Shown here in pieces: positions 1 through 6,538 of a stretch of DNA of 8,092 nucleotides; position 1 is the first letter of the stretch; every line of letters begins with the position of its first letter. Origin of the DNA: Muribaculaceae bacterium (GTDB taxonomy: Bacteria > Bacteroidota > Bacteroidia > Bacteroidales > Muribaculaceae); contig VSPM01000102.1 in assembly GCA_009775365.1 (NCBI GenBank), forward strand, positions 1-8,092, in the 5' to 3' direction. The position numbers and the translations under genes are program-made. The notes beneath the pieces were generated by a model. It did no database searches. It was not told where the DNA came from and saw only the letters and a list, made by a program, of their open reading frames with translations.

Positions 1-33
1 ATTAAGCCAAGTAGGTTTTAAAATAACATAAAT

Positions 34-64
34 TTTGTGATTTTATTAATATTTATTATCTTTG
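34..64 (+). promoter_or_regulatory. Bacteroidota-type promoter for the outer-membrane protein gene
   Basis: A TTTG (34-37) is followed after 19 bp by TATCTTTG (57-64), matching the Bacteroidota consensus TTTG / 19-21 bp / TAnnTTTG. Transcription would begin near position 70, giving a leader of about 100 bases before the ATG at 169, or about 160 before the alternative GTG at 232. The leader holds two short ORFs (82-117 and 114-248). The motif match is seen directly; activity is inferred. Confidence 0.7.
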
Positions 65-113
65 CGATTGAATCAAATACCATGACTCACTTTCAACGAC
101 AATTTTATTGTTC

Positions 114-248
114 ATGAATCCCGATAAGACTTTAAGGCTATCTAGCTATACAATCCAAGTAGAACTTAATGACCGCAAAAATCAAGTTCTGCTATCTACT
201 GAATGTTTTACTTGTACGCTCTGTTTTACTTGTGGCGAATTTTTATAA
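114..248 (+). CDS. Candidate 44-residue Cys-rich small peptide, speculative
   Basis: This short ORF starts with an ATG that overlaps the TGA of an 11-codon ORF (82-117) and ends in TAA at 246-248. It overlaps the start of the barrel-protein gene in another frame. The first 30 residues are mixed polar and hydrophobic. The C-terminus has Cys31, Cys34, Cys37 and Cys40, an exact CxxCxxCxxC spacing produced by a 12-base direct repeat (204-215 and 222-233). It could be a ribosomally made peptide precursor, a regulatory leader peptide, or no gene at all. The leader-then-Cys-core layout loosely recalls Bacteroidota RiPP precursors, but there is no GG cleavage motif and no modifying enzyme in the window. 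If the barrel gene really starts at 169, much of this ORF is only a shadow of it. Confidence 0.2.
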   Translation: MNPDKTLRLSSYTIQVELNDRKNQVLLSTECFTCTLCFTCGEFL

Positions 249-2511
249 GCAATTTTGGCTTCTGTCATTAATAACCATTCACACTCTGTTTTGCTCAGCC
301 CAAAACAGAGTGAATGGTTATGTGACTTCTGAAAACGGGGAAAGGGTTGAGTTTGCAATAGTAAAAATAATGAGTTCTGATTCATCGTATATAGCCCATG
401 CAATGACTGATTCCATTGGCTTTTATGATATATCTGAATTCAATATTAATGATGGTATTCTCCAAATCTCAGCTTTTGGATATATTCCCCAAACTATACC
501 ATTTCATATTTTAACTAATCCCACCATTAAAAATTTTTTTCTACAACCACAATCAAACCAATTAAAAGAGGTAACTATAACAGGGAATAATATTATCCGT
601 TCAAAAGACGGACATCTCATAGCACTACCCACAAAATCTGAAAAACGGCATTCCTTTGGTGGTATTGACCTATTGGCAAATATAATGATTCCAGGAATAA
701 CAGTAGACCGTATTTCAGGAGCTGTCTCAGCCGTGTTTGGCGAAGCTGCTCTATATATTAATGGCATTAAAACTTCTATTCCGGAAGTAAAAGCACTACG
801 AGTTGCTGACATAGTAAAAATTGAATATTATGACACCCCCACAAATCAATATGTTGGGGAAAACGCTGTGATTAATTATGTGGTAAAACAATATAACTCC
901 GGAGGATTCGGTAATATCAATGCACAACAAAATATAGGATTTTTAGGAGGTAATTATGGATTTTCAGGCAAGATAGCGCACAATAACACTACTATACAAG
1001 CATTTGGAGACTACAATATAAATCAAATGGAGTCTGACAGGAAAGACGGATATATCAATTATAATTTTAAGGAGGGCCATTATAAAGAACAAATTGTGGG
1101 CATAGATGGTAAATCAAGGACAAACAATGGAAGCATCCATATAGATGTTACTAACACCACCAAAGCACGAACACTTCAAGGAGGTATATACCTGAGCAAT
1201 AGTGATGCTTCAAGCAATACGGTAGAGAAGCAACCCGACAATTCATATCAGAACAAGAACTCATCTGACCGAATAAACTATATAGCGACTAAATTATATA
1301 CAAGATTCATCCTTGTCAAGAAACAAACTCTTGACATAAACTTGAATGGCTCCTATGCCTATAATAAATATTCTTATGAGTTTGATAACTTCTCATCAAA
1401 TTATCAAACTCGAACGTCAAATGACCTGTGGAACTTAGATTTAACAACCACTTATACCATAAAATTCAACTCTAATAATTCTTTAGCCGCAAAATTTATT
1501 AATCTGTACAAAAATAACAAAGCTCAATATTCCGGGTCAAACATACCATCTTCTGAATTATGGAGCAATGAAGAAATATTTTTTGTGCAGTATTCTCATA
1601 AAGTATCCGACAAAGTCCGCATTTCATTTCAACCTGGCATATCCGCATTGCAATATCAACAAAAGCTGGGTGATAAAATAAGCACATTCTCCCCCAGACT
1701 TGACACTCGTCTCACAGTCAACCTACCCCAAGGGCAATACATCGTGACCTCCTGCAACATAGGCAATTCATTTCCAAATATTGCCAGTTTAACTACGGCA
1801 GAGCAACCTGTCAACAATCTTCATGTTATTAGAGGTAATCCTTATATAGACAACACCAAGCTATATAAACTCATGACTATTTATGGCAAAAACACTAATA
1901 AATTCGGATTACAAGCTATCGCACAATATCAGTACAACCATCACATACCCATTAGCTCGTATGTTCAGGAGGACAATGTCATTATAGAAAGTTGGAGTAC
2001 AGACGAAGATGCTCACTATTTTAATTCTTTCGTATCATTTTCCTACCGTCCCATTAAAACGGTAACCCTTCAACTCTCTGGCGGTTATAATCTGTACAAT
2101 TATACAGGTGTTCAATCTGCCAAGACTCACGGGCTCGACTGTAAGTTGGATTTTATATATTATTATCATAATGTTGCCCTCAATGCATTCATAAACACTC
2201 CGCAAAAAGTTATGGGAATGGATCTTGCAAGGGTAGAAACGCCCTGGAAATATGGCGCAAGAATAAACTATAACATTGGACAATGGCTAATTGAGATTGG
2301 GATAAACAATCCTTTTTTAAAGGGGAATAAATATGGTTTCAAATCATATAATCAGATTTATAATTATAACTATAAGTTAACTTCACGTTCTGCCGGATGC
2401 TCAGGTTTTATTAAACTTGCTTTCAATTTCGAGTTTGGGAAGCACATCAAACGTAGTGAGATAGAAAAGCAGAAAATAGAGATTGAAAATACTATTTTAA
2501 AAGTCCACTAA
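169..2511 (+). CDS. TonB-dependent-receptor-like outer-membrane beta-barrel protein
   Basis: A predicted outer-membrane barrel protein of 780 residues. A hydrophobic signal segment lies at about residues 29-42 and ends FCSAQ, with likely cleavage near residue 45. Residues 46-128 look like a carboxypeptidase-regulatory-like beta-sandwich (GYV-SENGERVEFAIV, then DSIGFYDI and ISAFGY). Residues 131-241 look like a plug domain, including LKEVTITG, a DLLANIMIPGITVD stretch and ALYINGI. The rest is rich in alternating aromatic/polar strands, ending in GFIKLAFNFEFG plus a charged tail. This layout fits the OMP_b-brl_3-type family of Bacteroidota; 780 residues is shorter than SusC transporters. The substrate is unknown. 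The start is uncertain: ATG 169 gives an unusually long N-terminus (about 28 residues before the signal core), whereas GTG 232 would give a compact 24-residue signal peptide. There is no SusD partner in view. The neighbour is a convergent transglutaminase-like lipoprotein. Confidence 0.85.
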   Translation: MTAKIKFCYLLNVLLVRSVLLVANFYKQFWLLSLITIHTLFCSAQNRVNGYVTSENGERVEFAIVKIMSSDSSYIAHAMTDSIGFYDISEFNINDGILQISAFGYIPQTIPFHILTNPTIKNFFLQPQSNQLKEVTITGNNIIRSKDGHLIALPTKSEKRHSFGGIDLLANIMIPGITVDRISGAVSAVFGEAALYINGIKTSIPEVKALRVADIVKIEYYDTPTNQYVGENAVINYVVKQYNSGGFGNINAQQNIGFLGGNYGFSGKIAHNNTTIQAFGDYNINQMESDRKDGYINYNFKEGHYKEQIVGIDGKSRTNNGSIHIDVTNTTKARTLQGGIYLSNSDASSNTVEKQPDNSYQNKNSSDRINYIATKLYTRFILVKKQTLDINLNGSYAYNKYSYEFDNFSSNYQTRTSNDLWNLDLTTTYTIKFNSNNSLAAKFINLYKNNKAQYSGSNIPSSELWSNEEIFFVQYSHKVSDKVRISFQPGISALQYQQKLGDKISTFSPRLDTRLTVNLPQGQYIVTSCNIGNSFPNIASLTTAEQPVNNLHVIRGNPYIDNTKLYKLMTIYGKNTNKFGLQAIAQYQYNHHIPISSYVQEDNVIIESWSTDEDAHYFNSFVSFSYRPIKTVTLQLSGGYNLYNYTGVQSAKTHGLDCKLDFIYYYHNVALNAFINTPQKVMGMDLARVETPWKYGARINYNIGQWLIEIGINNPFLKGNKYGFKSYNQIYNYNYKLTSRSAGCSGFIKLAFNFEFGKHIKRSEIEKQKIEIENTILKVH
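204..233 (+). repeat. 12-bp direct repeat, period 18
   Basis: TGTTTTACTTGT occurs at 204-215 and again at 222-233 with 6 bases between. In the frame of the 114-248 ORF it gives the repeated Cys-Phe-Thr-Cys unit. In the frame of the barrel gene it gives a repeated Val-Leu-Leu-Val. The second copy contains the first two bases of the GTG at 232 that could start the barrel protein. Confidence 0.8.
271..321 (+). repeat. 21-bp imperfect inverted repeat inside the signal-peptide coding region
   Basis: Bases 271-293 pair with 301-321 around a 7-base loop (294-300). All 21 bases of the right arm are paired, with only a two-base bulge in the left arm near 281-284. The outer helix is 10 bp. The inner helix contains CTCTGTTTTG facing CAAAACAGAG. 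It encodes the end of the signal peptide and the first mature residues of the barrel protein. In mRNA it would form a strong hairpin 23 bases after the stop of the 114-248 ORF. No T-run follows, so a classical intrinsic terminator is unlikely. A role in translation or mRNA stability is inference. Confidence 0.8.
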
Positions 2512-2555
2512 TGGAACCATACGATAAAATAACACCAATTACTCCATCTAGTCAA

Positions 2556-3881
2556 TTAGACATCAATACAGAGTTTATAATATCTATCCAAGATAGTATC
2601 AATAAGGCTAGTGGTATCCGGCATTAAGTGTCTCTCTATATGATTCGTAATGACAATAGGGTTCTCTATCGGCTTCATAATTCCATCATCATAAATTACA
2701 GGTAGGTACACTGTAGAATCTCCCATATCTTTGAACTCATGCATATAATTATCACTATGTGAGTTCATAACAGGCACCCAGCCTTCACCTATTTTGAAGG
2801 TACACAAATAAATATCTTTTTTTTGCGATTGAATATTTATATTATGAACATCCACATACTGCTTGGTTACATCTTTTTGAAAAGGGTTACAAAAATTTTC
2901 TATTATTTCTATTGGAGCTTCTTTGTCATAAAATGTACGATAATTGCGCTCATATGTTGTACGCCATACTTTAGAAACCTTCTTTTTGAAATTCGTTGAA
3001 TATGGAAAGTCATCTTCGATCGTCTTAGTGATTGAAAATATGGAAGAGTCTATCACATTAGATTTGGATGCTACTGTATCATGCTTGGTCATCGAATAAC
3101 TACCATATTCTGTTACAAGGGCACACCATGCATGACCATTACGGCTATAGTTACTCCATTGAGGGACAATATCTATTGCCACTGGAATACCCAAAGATCT
3201 CATCACAGCAACTTCATATGCACACCCCTGGAAACAACTTCCTGTCCCAAAAACTTCCAGATATTTCAATGGAGCAGTATATGGTATTCCCAAAGAACTA
3301 TTTCGAAAACGTCTCATAATTTCACAATGAATGGTCTCGTAAGCTCTAATGAGATTATCCTCTTTCTCAATAAATTTTTCATATTGATTCTTTAAATGCT
3401 CCCTCCAACCTGCTACAAACTTCTCTTCAGTTACTCTATATGGCAATATATAGTTGCAAAACAAATCAAATGAGACAGAATCCTTCCAAGGCGATTCCAT
3501 CCACGTTGTAAAAGCCATATCAATGTTATCAATAATATCTTTAGCAGACATAAATACAGCATCTTCGGTTTTAGAGACCTGATCCGATTGTGATAAAGTT
3601 GTCCATAAATTTCGCAACTCTTCATCCGAATATTTTTTGTTTTTCGCCAATTCTATCAACGAATCTAATGCTATACTCTTTACTTCGTTATGCCCTTTCA
3701 TATTGGCTATCAAAAACCGTGCTGCTTGCTGGTAGATACTATCTTTTTTAGAATAATAATGCAAAACTTCCATTAATTCAGACTGGTTATCACCTGCAAT
3801 TTCAAAAGTTTGCGTCATTTCTCTCGAGCCACAAGAAGCAATGAACGCCCAAATAAGCAGAATCATTAAATTTTGTTTCAT
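2556..3881 (-). CDS. Transglutaminase-like domain lipoprotein
   Basis: A predicted 441-residue lipoprotein. The N-terminus has a short hydrophobic stretch and a lipobox FIASC, so Cys17 should be lipidated after signal peptidase II cleavage. Residues 30-190 are mostly helical and charged and include PWKDSVSFDLFCNYILPYR (131-149), a pattern I associate with Bacteroidota transglutaminase-like proteins. The core follows: GTGSCFQGCAYEVAVMRSLGIPVAIDIVP (212-240), with Cys216 (or Cys220) as likely nucleophile, then NGHAW with His250. The third catalytic residue, usually Asp, is not obvious. Residues after about 330 look like a beta-rich C-terminal domain. Superfamily members can act as cysteine proteases, amidases or cross-linking enzymes; the substrate here is unknown. 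It has its own promoter at 3920-3950 and converges on the barrel gene with a 44-base gap. Confidence 0.82.
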   Translation of the reverse strand: MKQNLMILLIWAFIASCGSREMTQTFEIAGDNQSELMEVLHYYSKKDSIYQQAARFLIANMKGHNEVKSIALDSLIELAKNKKYSDEELRNLWTTLSQSDQVSKTEDAVFMSAKDIIDNIDMAFTTWMESPWKDSVSFDLFCNYILPYRVTEEKFVAGWREHLKNQYEKFIEKEDNLIRAYETIHCEIMRRFRNSSLGIPYTAPLKYLEVFGTGSCFQGCAYEVAVMRSLGIPVAIDIVPQWSNYSRNGHAWCALVTEYGSYSMTKHDTVASKSNVIDSSIFSITKTIEDDFPYSTNFKKKVSKVWRTTYERNYRTFYDKEAPIEIIENFCNPFQKDVTKQYVDVHNINIQSQKKDIYLCTFKIGEGWVPVMNSHSDNYMHEFKDMGDSTVYLPVIYDDGIMKPIENPIVITNHIERHLMPDTTSLIDTILDRYYKLCIDV

Positions 3882-3919
3882 ATTGAATTGAGTGTTAATT
3901 CGCTTTTACAAATTTCATA

Positions 3920-3950
3920 CAAATATAGCAAACAATCAACATTATGCAAA
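3920..3950 (-). promoter_or_regulatory. Bacteroidota-type promoter for the lipoprotein gene
   Basis: Read on the minus strand, TTTG (3950-3947) is followed after exactly 19 bp by TATATTTG (3927-3920), matching TTTG / TAnnTTTG. Transcription would start near 3913, leaving a leader of about 30 bases before the ATG at 3881. Confidence 0.72.
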
Positions 3951-3986
3951 TTCATAAAACTTTTCAATTAAAATTCTTTATTGCAC

Positions 3987-4014
3987 AATCTCAAAAACAC
4001 TCGTTTTTGGGATT
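3987..4014. repeat. Inverted repeat in the divergent intergenic region
   Basis: Bases 3987-3998 and 4003-4014 form 12-bp arms around the 4-base loop ACTC. The core is CAAAAAC facing GTTTTTG, and the one imperfect position is a T opposite G. It lies upstream of both divergent promoters, about 37 bp from the lipoprotein promoter and about 120 bp from the ATPase promoter. It could be a regulator-binding site, a terminator-like hairpin, or a leftover of a mobile-element end. The rest of 3951-4130 is AT-rich with a 10-bp palindrome ATTTTAAAAT and no ORF I can support. Confidence 0.6.
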
Positions 4015-4131
4015 ATGCTCCATAGTCTATCAGTGGGAATTGGTTGATTTTAAAATGAGTCTCAAAACCCATCTATATTTCATCGTCTCATATATATAAA
4101 CTTATCCTTTTTTGAAACTTTTCAACTACTT

Positions 4132-4162
4132 GTTGCTGATACAAACCTTTTTCGTATCTTTG
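4132..4162 (+). promoter_or_regulatory. Bacteroidota-type promoter for the ATPase-nuclease operon
   Basis: GTTG (4132-4135), a near match to TTTG, is followed after 19 bp by TATCTTTG (4155-4162), a full TAnnTTTG match. Transcription would start about 4169, only some 13 bases before the ATG at 4182, so the leader is very short. An imperfect inverted repeat (GATACAAA at 4138-4145, TTCGTATC at 4151-4158, one mismatch) covers the spacer and overlaps the -7 element, as an operator could. Confidence 0.68.
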
Positions 4163-4181
4163 CATCATATACAGTTCTAAT

Positions 4182-5408
4182 ATGTCAACCATCCAAATAA
4201 AATCTATTGGGCCAATAAGAGACTCTGGTGTTATCCAACTTCAGACTATTAATCTATTCATTGGTAAACAAAGTACCGGAAAAAGTACTTTGTTAAAGAT
4301 TATAAGCCATTGCAGATGGATAGAAAAATTACTTTGTATCGGTAAACCGAAAAATGGAAGAGGTGTAAAATATGCATACACTCACCATTATCGTTTTATC
4401 CAAGAATTGATAAAATTTTATCGTTTTGATTCAAAATTTTTCAATGCTAATAGCGAAATAAGATATGTAGGTGACACATATCGAATTGATTTTATTGGAG
4501 GAATTAAAACCAATGCAAGAATAGAAGTATTAGAGAATTCTGAGCCATATAATGTAAAATTGAGCTTTATTCCATCTGAAAGAAATCTTATTTCAGCAAT
4601 AAAAGACATTGAATCTTGGTATCGTCCTAAAGATTTTGATGTACTGTTTAATTTTATCTTTGAATGGGATGAGGTAAGAGAAACCTATACTCCTAGTAAT
4701 GCTCTTCGGCTTGTTGTAACTCCCAAATTAGAATACTATTATGACAAATCCAAAGGAGAACAACTACGTACTATTGACGAAAGAAAGGAATTTTCACCAT
4801 TTTACGCATCTAGTGGGGTCCAGTCCGCGTTACCATTGGAAGTCATGGTCAATGCTCTAGTTGAAACAGTCGGTTCCAAAGCTAATCTAAGCAAATCCGA
4901 TTTAATGGACATAGTTTCGGCTATTATTGAAGAAAATGCTACTTTTAATAAAGATTCTATCGAAAGTAAAATAGCGAAAGATCTTTTAATTTATAAAGGT
5001 GCCATATTCTTTATTGAGGAACCGGAACAAAACTTATTCCCAGAATCTCAAGCAAAGCTCCTGTACCACATAGCAGCTTCTATAAAAACTGCAAATTGTA
5101 AATTAGAATCTGGACACAGCATGGTATCAATAGCCACCCATAGTCCATATATATTATCCGCATTGAATGTCTTGATGGCAGCCTCTGAAGCCTATGCGAT
5201 AGACCCGGAACGGACTACAGAAATAGTGCCAAAACAATGCATTCTTGATAAAGGTAGCATAGCAGCATACTACATATCTGAAGATGGATTTGTTACTAAT
5301 GCTGTAGATAATGATATATATATGGTTAACGGAACATATATTGATAGAGAATCTCAATATGTAGAAGATGCTCTTGACCGTCTTAACGATATAATTTGTC
5401 AAATATGA
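4182..5408 (+). CDS. AAA/ABC-type ATPase (OLD-like class), first gene of a predicted defence pair
   Basis: A predicted soluble 408-residue ATPase of the SMC/ABC-like AAA class. The Walker A motif GKQSTGKST is at residues 28-36, straight after the first beta-hairpin. Residues 40-200 are a family-specific insert with no motif I recognise. An ABC-signature-like stretch SSGVQSALPL is at 210-219. Walker B is IFFIEEPEQNLFP (275-287), where Glu279-Glu280 take the metal-binding and catalytic places. The switch histidine is in ATHSP (His320). After about residue 345 there is a short tail without the acidic metal-binding motifs of a TOPRIM nuclease, so nuclease function, if any, must come from the partner. 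Such ATPases act as sensors or motors in OLD, Gabija, Septu, PARIS and AbiL-like systems; the activity here is inferred. The gene overlaps the next one by four bases (ATGA). It is AT-rich compared with the recombinase downstream. Confidence 0.88.
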   Translation: MSTIQIKSIGPIRDSGVIQLQTINLFIGKQSTGKSTLLKIISHCRWIEKLLCIGKPKNGRGVKYAYTHHYRFIQELIKFYRFDSKFFNANSEIRYVGDTYRIDFIGGIKTNARIEVLENSEPYNVKLSFIPSERNLISAIKDIESWYRPKDFDVLFNFIFEWDEVRETYTPSNALRLVVTPKLEYYYDKSKGEQLRTIDERKEFSPFYASSGVQSALPLEVMVNALVETVGSKANLSKSDLMDIVSAIIEENATFNKDSIESKIAKDLLIYKGAIFFIEEPEQNLFPESQAKLLYHIAASIKTANCKLESGHSMVSIATHSPYILSALNVLMAASEAYAIDPERTTEIVPKQCILDKGSIAAYYISEDGFVTNAVDNDIYMVNGTYIDRESQYVEDALDRLNDIICQI

Positions 5409-5881
5409 AAGAGTCTCTTCATTCTGTTCTAGAAAGAAGTTTTGCGCCATATTTACCTCTCACTGATCGTAAAAATCTATCTTTAAAAGAACAACAAACA
5501 TTATATAAACTTGATTTTGGGAAACGACGCAAATGTGTTTCCTATCAAATAGATGGAAATATTATAAAAACAGGAAATAAATGTGATTTTCTTATTTTAG
5601 CAAAACAAGAAGAAGATGAGAACAATAACAATTGGAAAGCTATCTTCGTAGAATTAAAAGGTACGGATGTTGAACATGCTCTAAAACAGCTTGATGCAAC
5701 AATGTCCAATTCTATATTCAGCCATGGTAGTATCGACGAAAAACACGCTAGAATTGTTGCTAAATCATTTCCTTCCAGCAAGTCAAACCCTAAATTTGAA
5801 TTAGAAAAAAGAAAATTCAAAGCCAAGCATAAATGTTCACTAAAACAAGTTTCTACTGGAAATATAGACATTATTACCTAA
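5405..5881 (+). CDS. Small PD-(D/E)XK-like nuclease, partner of the ATPase
   Basis: A predicted 158-residue protein with the hallmarks of a restriction-endonuclease-like fold. Asp61 sits in a strand (CDFLILA). About 20 residues later the next strand has Glu83 and Lys85 (IFVELKG), giving D-X21-ExK. A helix with HALKQL (Gln95) follows, as in motif IV of this superfamily. The basic C-terminus (about 125-145) could touch nucleic acid. I chose the ATG at 5405 because it overlaps the ATPase stop codon as ATGA, a sign of translational coupling. A TTG at 5396 would add three residues but is a weaker choice. The gene ends with tandem stops (TAATAA). The family is not one I can name. The pairing with the ATPase suggests a complex in which ATP-driven sensing controls DNA or RNA cleavage. 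That is inference from motifs and gene order. Confidence 0.75.
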   Translation: MKESLHSVLERSFAPYLPLTDRKNLSLKEQQTLYKLDFGKRRKCVSYQIDGNIIKTGNKCDFLILAKQEEDENNNNWKAIFVELKGTDVEHALKQLDATMSNSIFSHGSIDEKHARIVAKSFPSSKSNPKFELEKRKFKAKHKCSLKQVSTGNIDIIT

Positions 5882-5890
5882 TAACCTTAG

Positions 5891-6454
5891 ATGAAGATTG
5901 GCTACGCAAGAGTATCGACCACCGGGCAGAACCTCGATGGGCAGACTGATCTACTCACTCAAGCCGGATGTGAGCGGATATACAGTGAGAAGATATCCGG
6001 AGTAAAAAAGGAACGTCCGCAACTTGACAGGATGATGGACTCACTCCGTTCCGGAGACACCGTGATAATAACGGAACTTACCCGACTGGGGCGTTCCGTC
6101 AAGGAACTACTCTCAATCATCGAGAGAATACATGAAGCCGGAGCGTCGATAAAATCACTGAGAGAGACATGGCTCGACACCACTACACCACAGGGCAATC
6201 TACTGCTCACAATCTTTGCCGGACTCTCACAGTTTGAGAGAGACCTCACACGGCAGCGCACAAGGCAGGGGCTTGAAGCTGCGAGGGCAAGAGGACGTAA
6301 GGGAGGCAGACCCAAGTCTGATGAAAGCAAGGTATCTACCGCACTGAAGATGTATGACTCTAAGCTGCACACCATTGATGAGATAACCAAGGCTACCGGA
6401 ATCAGCCGGGCAACCCTTTACAGGGCTATCGACAACCGAAAGAAATCATCATAA
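5891..6454 (+). CDS. Serine recombinase, resolvase/invertase family
   Basis: A complete 187-residue small serine recombinase. The catalytic domain starts GYARVST with nucleophile Ser9. LTRLGRS (63-69) supplies two active-site arginines (Arg65 and Arg68). The long E-helix region GLSQFERDLTRQRT (111-124) leads to GRKGGRP (135-141), the usual minor-groove linker. A Hin-type helix-turn-helix follows (about 161-182, IDEITKATGISRATLYRAI). Length and layout match resolvases such as those of Tn3 or Tn552 and DNA invertases; sequence alone does not separate the two roles. It starts 9 bases after the nuclease gene, so there is no room for a resolvase-type res site or a separate promoter unless these lie inside the preceding gene. 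Its base composition is richer in GC than the genes before it. Likely jobs are resolving plasmid dimers or cointegrates, or DNA inversion. Confidence 0.93.
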   Translation: MKIGYARVSTTGQNLDGQTDLLTQAGCERIYSEKISGVKKERPQLDRMMDSLRSGDTVIITELTRLGRSVKELLSIIERIHEAGASIKSLRETWLDTTTPQGNLLLTIFAGLSQFERDLTRQRTRQGLEAARARGRKGGRPKSDESKVSTALKMYDSKLHTIDEITKATGISRATLYRAIDNRKKSS

Positions 6455-6504
6455 TTCAGCTTGCTGTCCGACACTGGGTCCGGCAACGTAAATCGCCATG
6501 ACCC

Positions 6505-6538
6505 CGGCAAGGGGGGTATTAGGCTACCCCCCTTGCCG
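6505..6538. terminator. Perfect 14-bp stem-loop between convergent recombinase and relaxase genes
   Basis: CGGCAAGGGGGGTA (6505-6518) and TACCCCCCTTGCCG (6525-6538) are exact reverse complements around the loop TTAGGC. The position between two convergent genes (51 bases after one stop, 38 before the other) fits a bidirectional terminator. No T-run follows on either strand, so a protein-binding or recombination site is also possible. Confidence 0.55.

Noticed and set aside
82..117. 11-codon ORF in the leader of the barrel gene
   Set aside because: Too short and without features to support as a gene; mentioned only because its stop overlaps the ATG at 114.
504..812. 102-codon open frame on the minus strand
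   Set aside because: Antisense of the conserved plug region of the barrel protein, with no promoter or family resemblance.
2512..2555. Terminator between the convergent barrel and lipoprotein genes
   Set aside because: Only very short pairings are present (such as TCCA with TGGA) and no T-run follows, so a terminator call is not supported.
3068..3395. Two overlapping plus-strand open frames of 83 and 104 codons
   Set aside because: They are antisense to the transglutaminase core (Cys216 and His250 region), which has clear family motifs on the minus strand.
4182..5408. OLD-family nuclease with a TOPRIM domain in the ATPase
   Set aside because: The tail after the ATPase core is only about 65 residues and lacks the acidic TOPRIM motifs, so the protein is called an ATPase only.
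5545..5871. 108-codon open frame on the minus strand
   Set aside because: Antisense to the nuclease gene, Ser/Phe/Leu-rich, no promoter and no recognisable motif.
5959..6390. 143-codon open frame on the minus strand
   Set aside because: Exact antisense of the serine recombinase, whose catalytic and helix-turn-helix motifs are clear on the plus strand.
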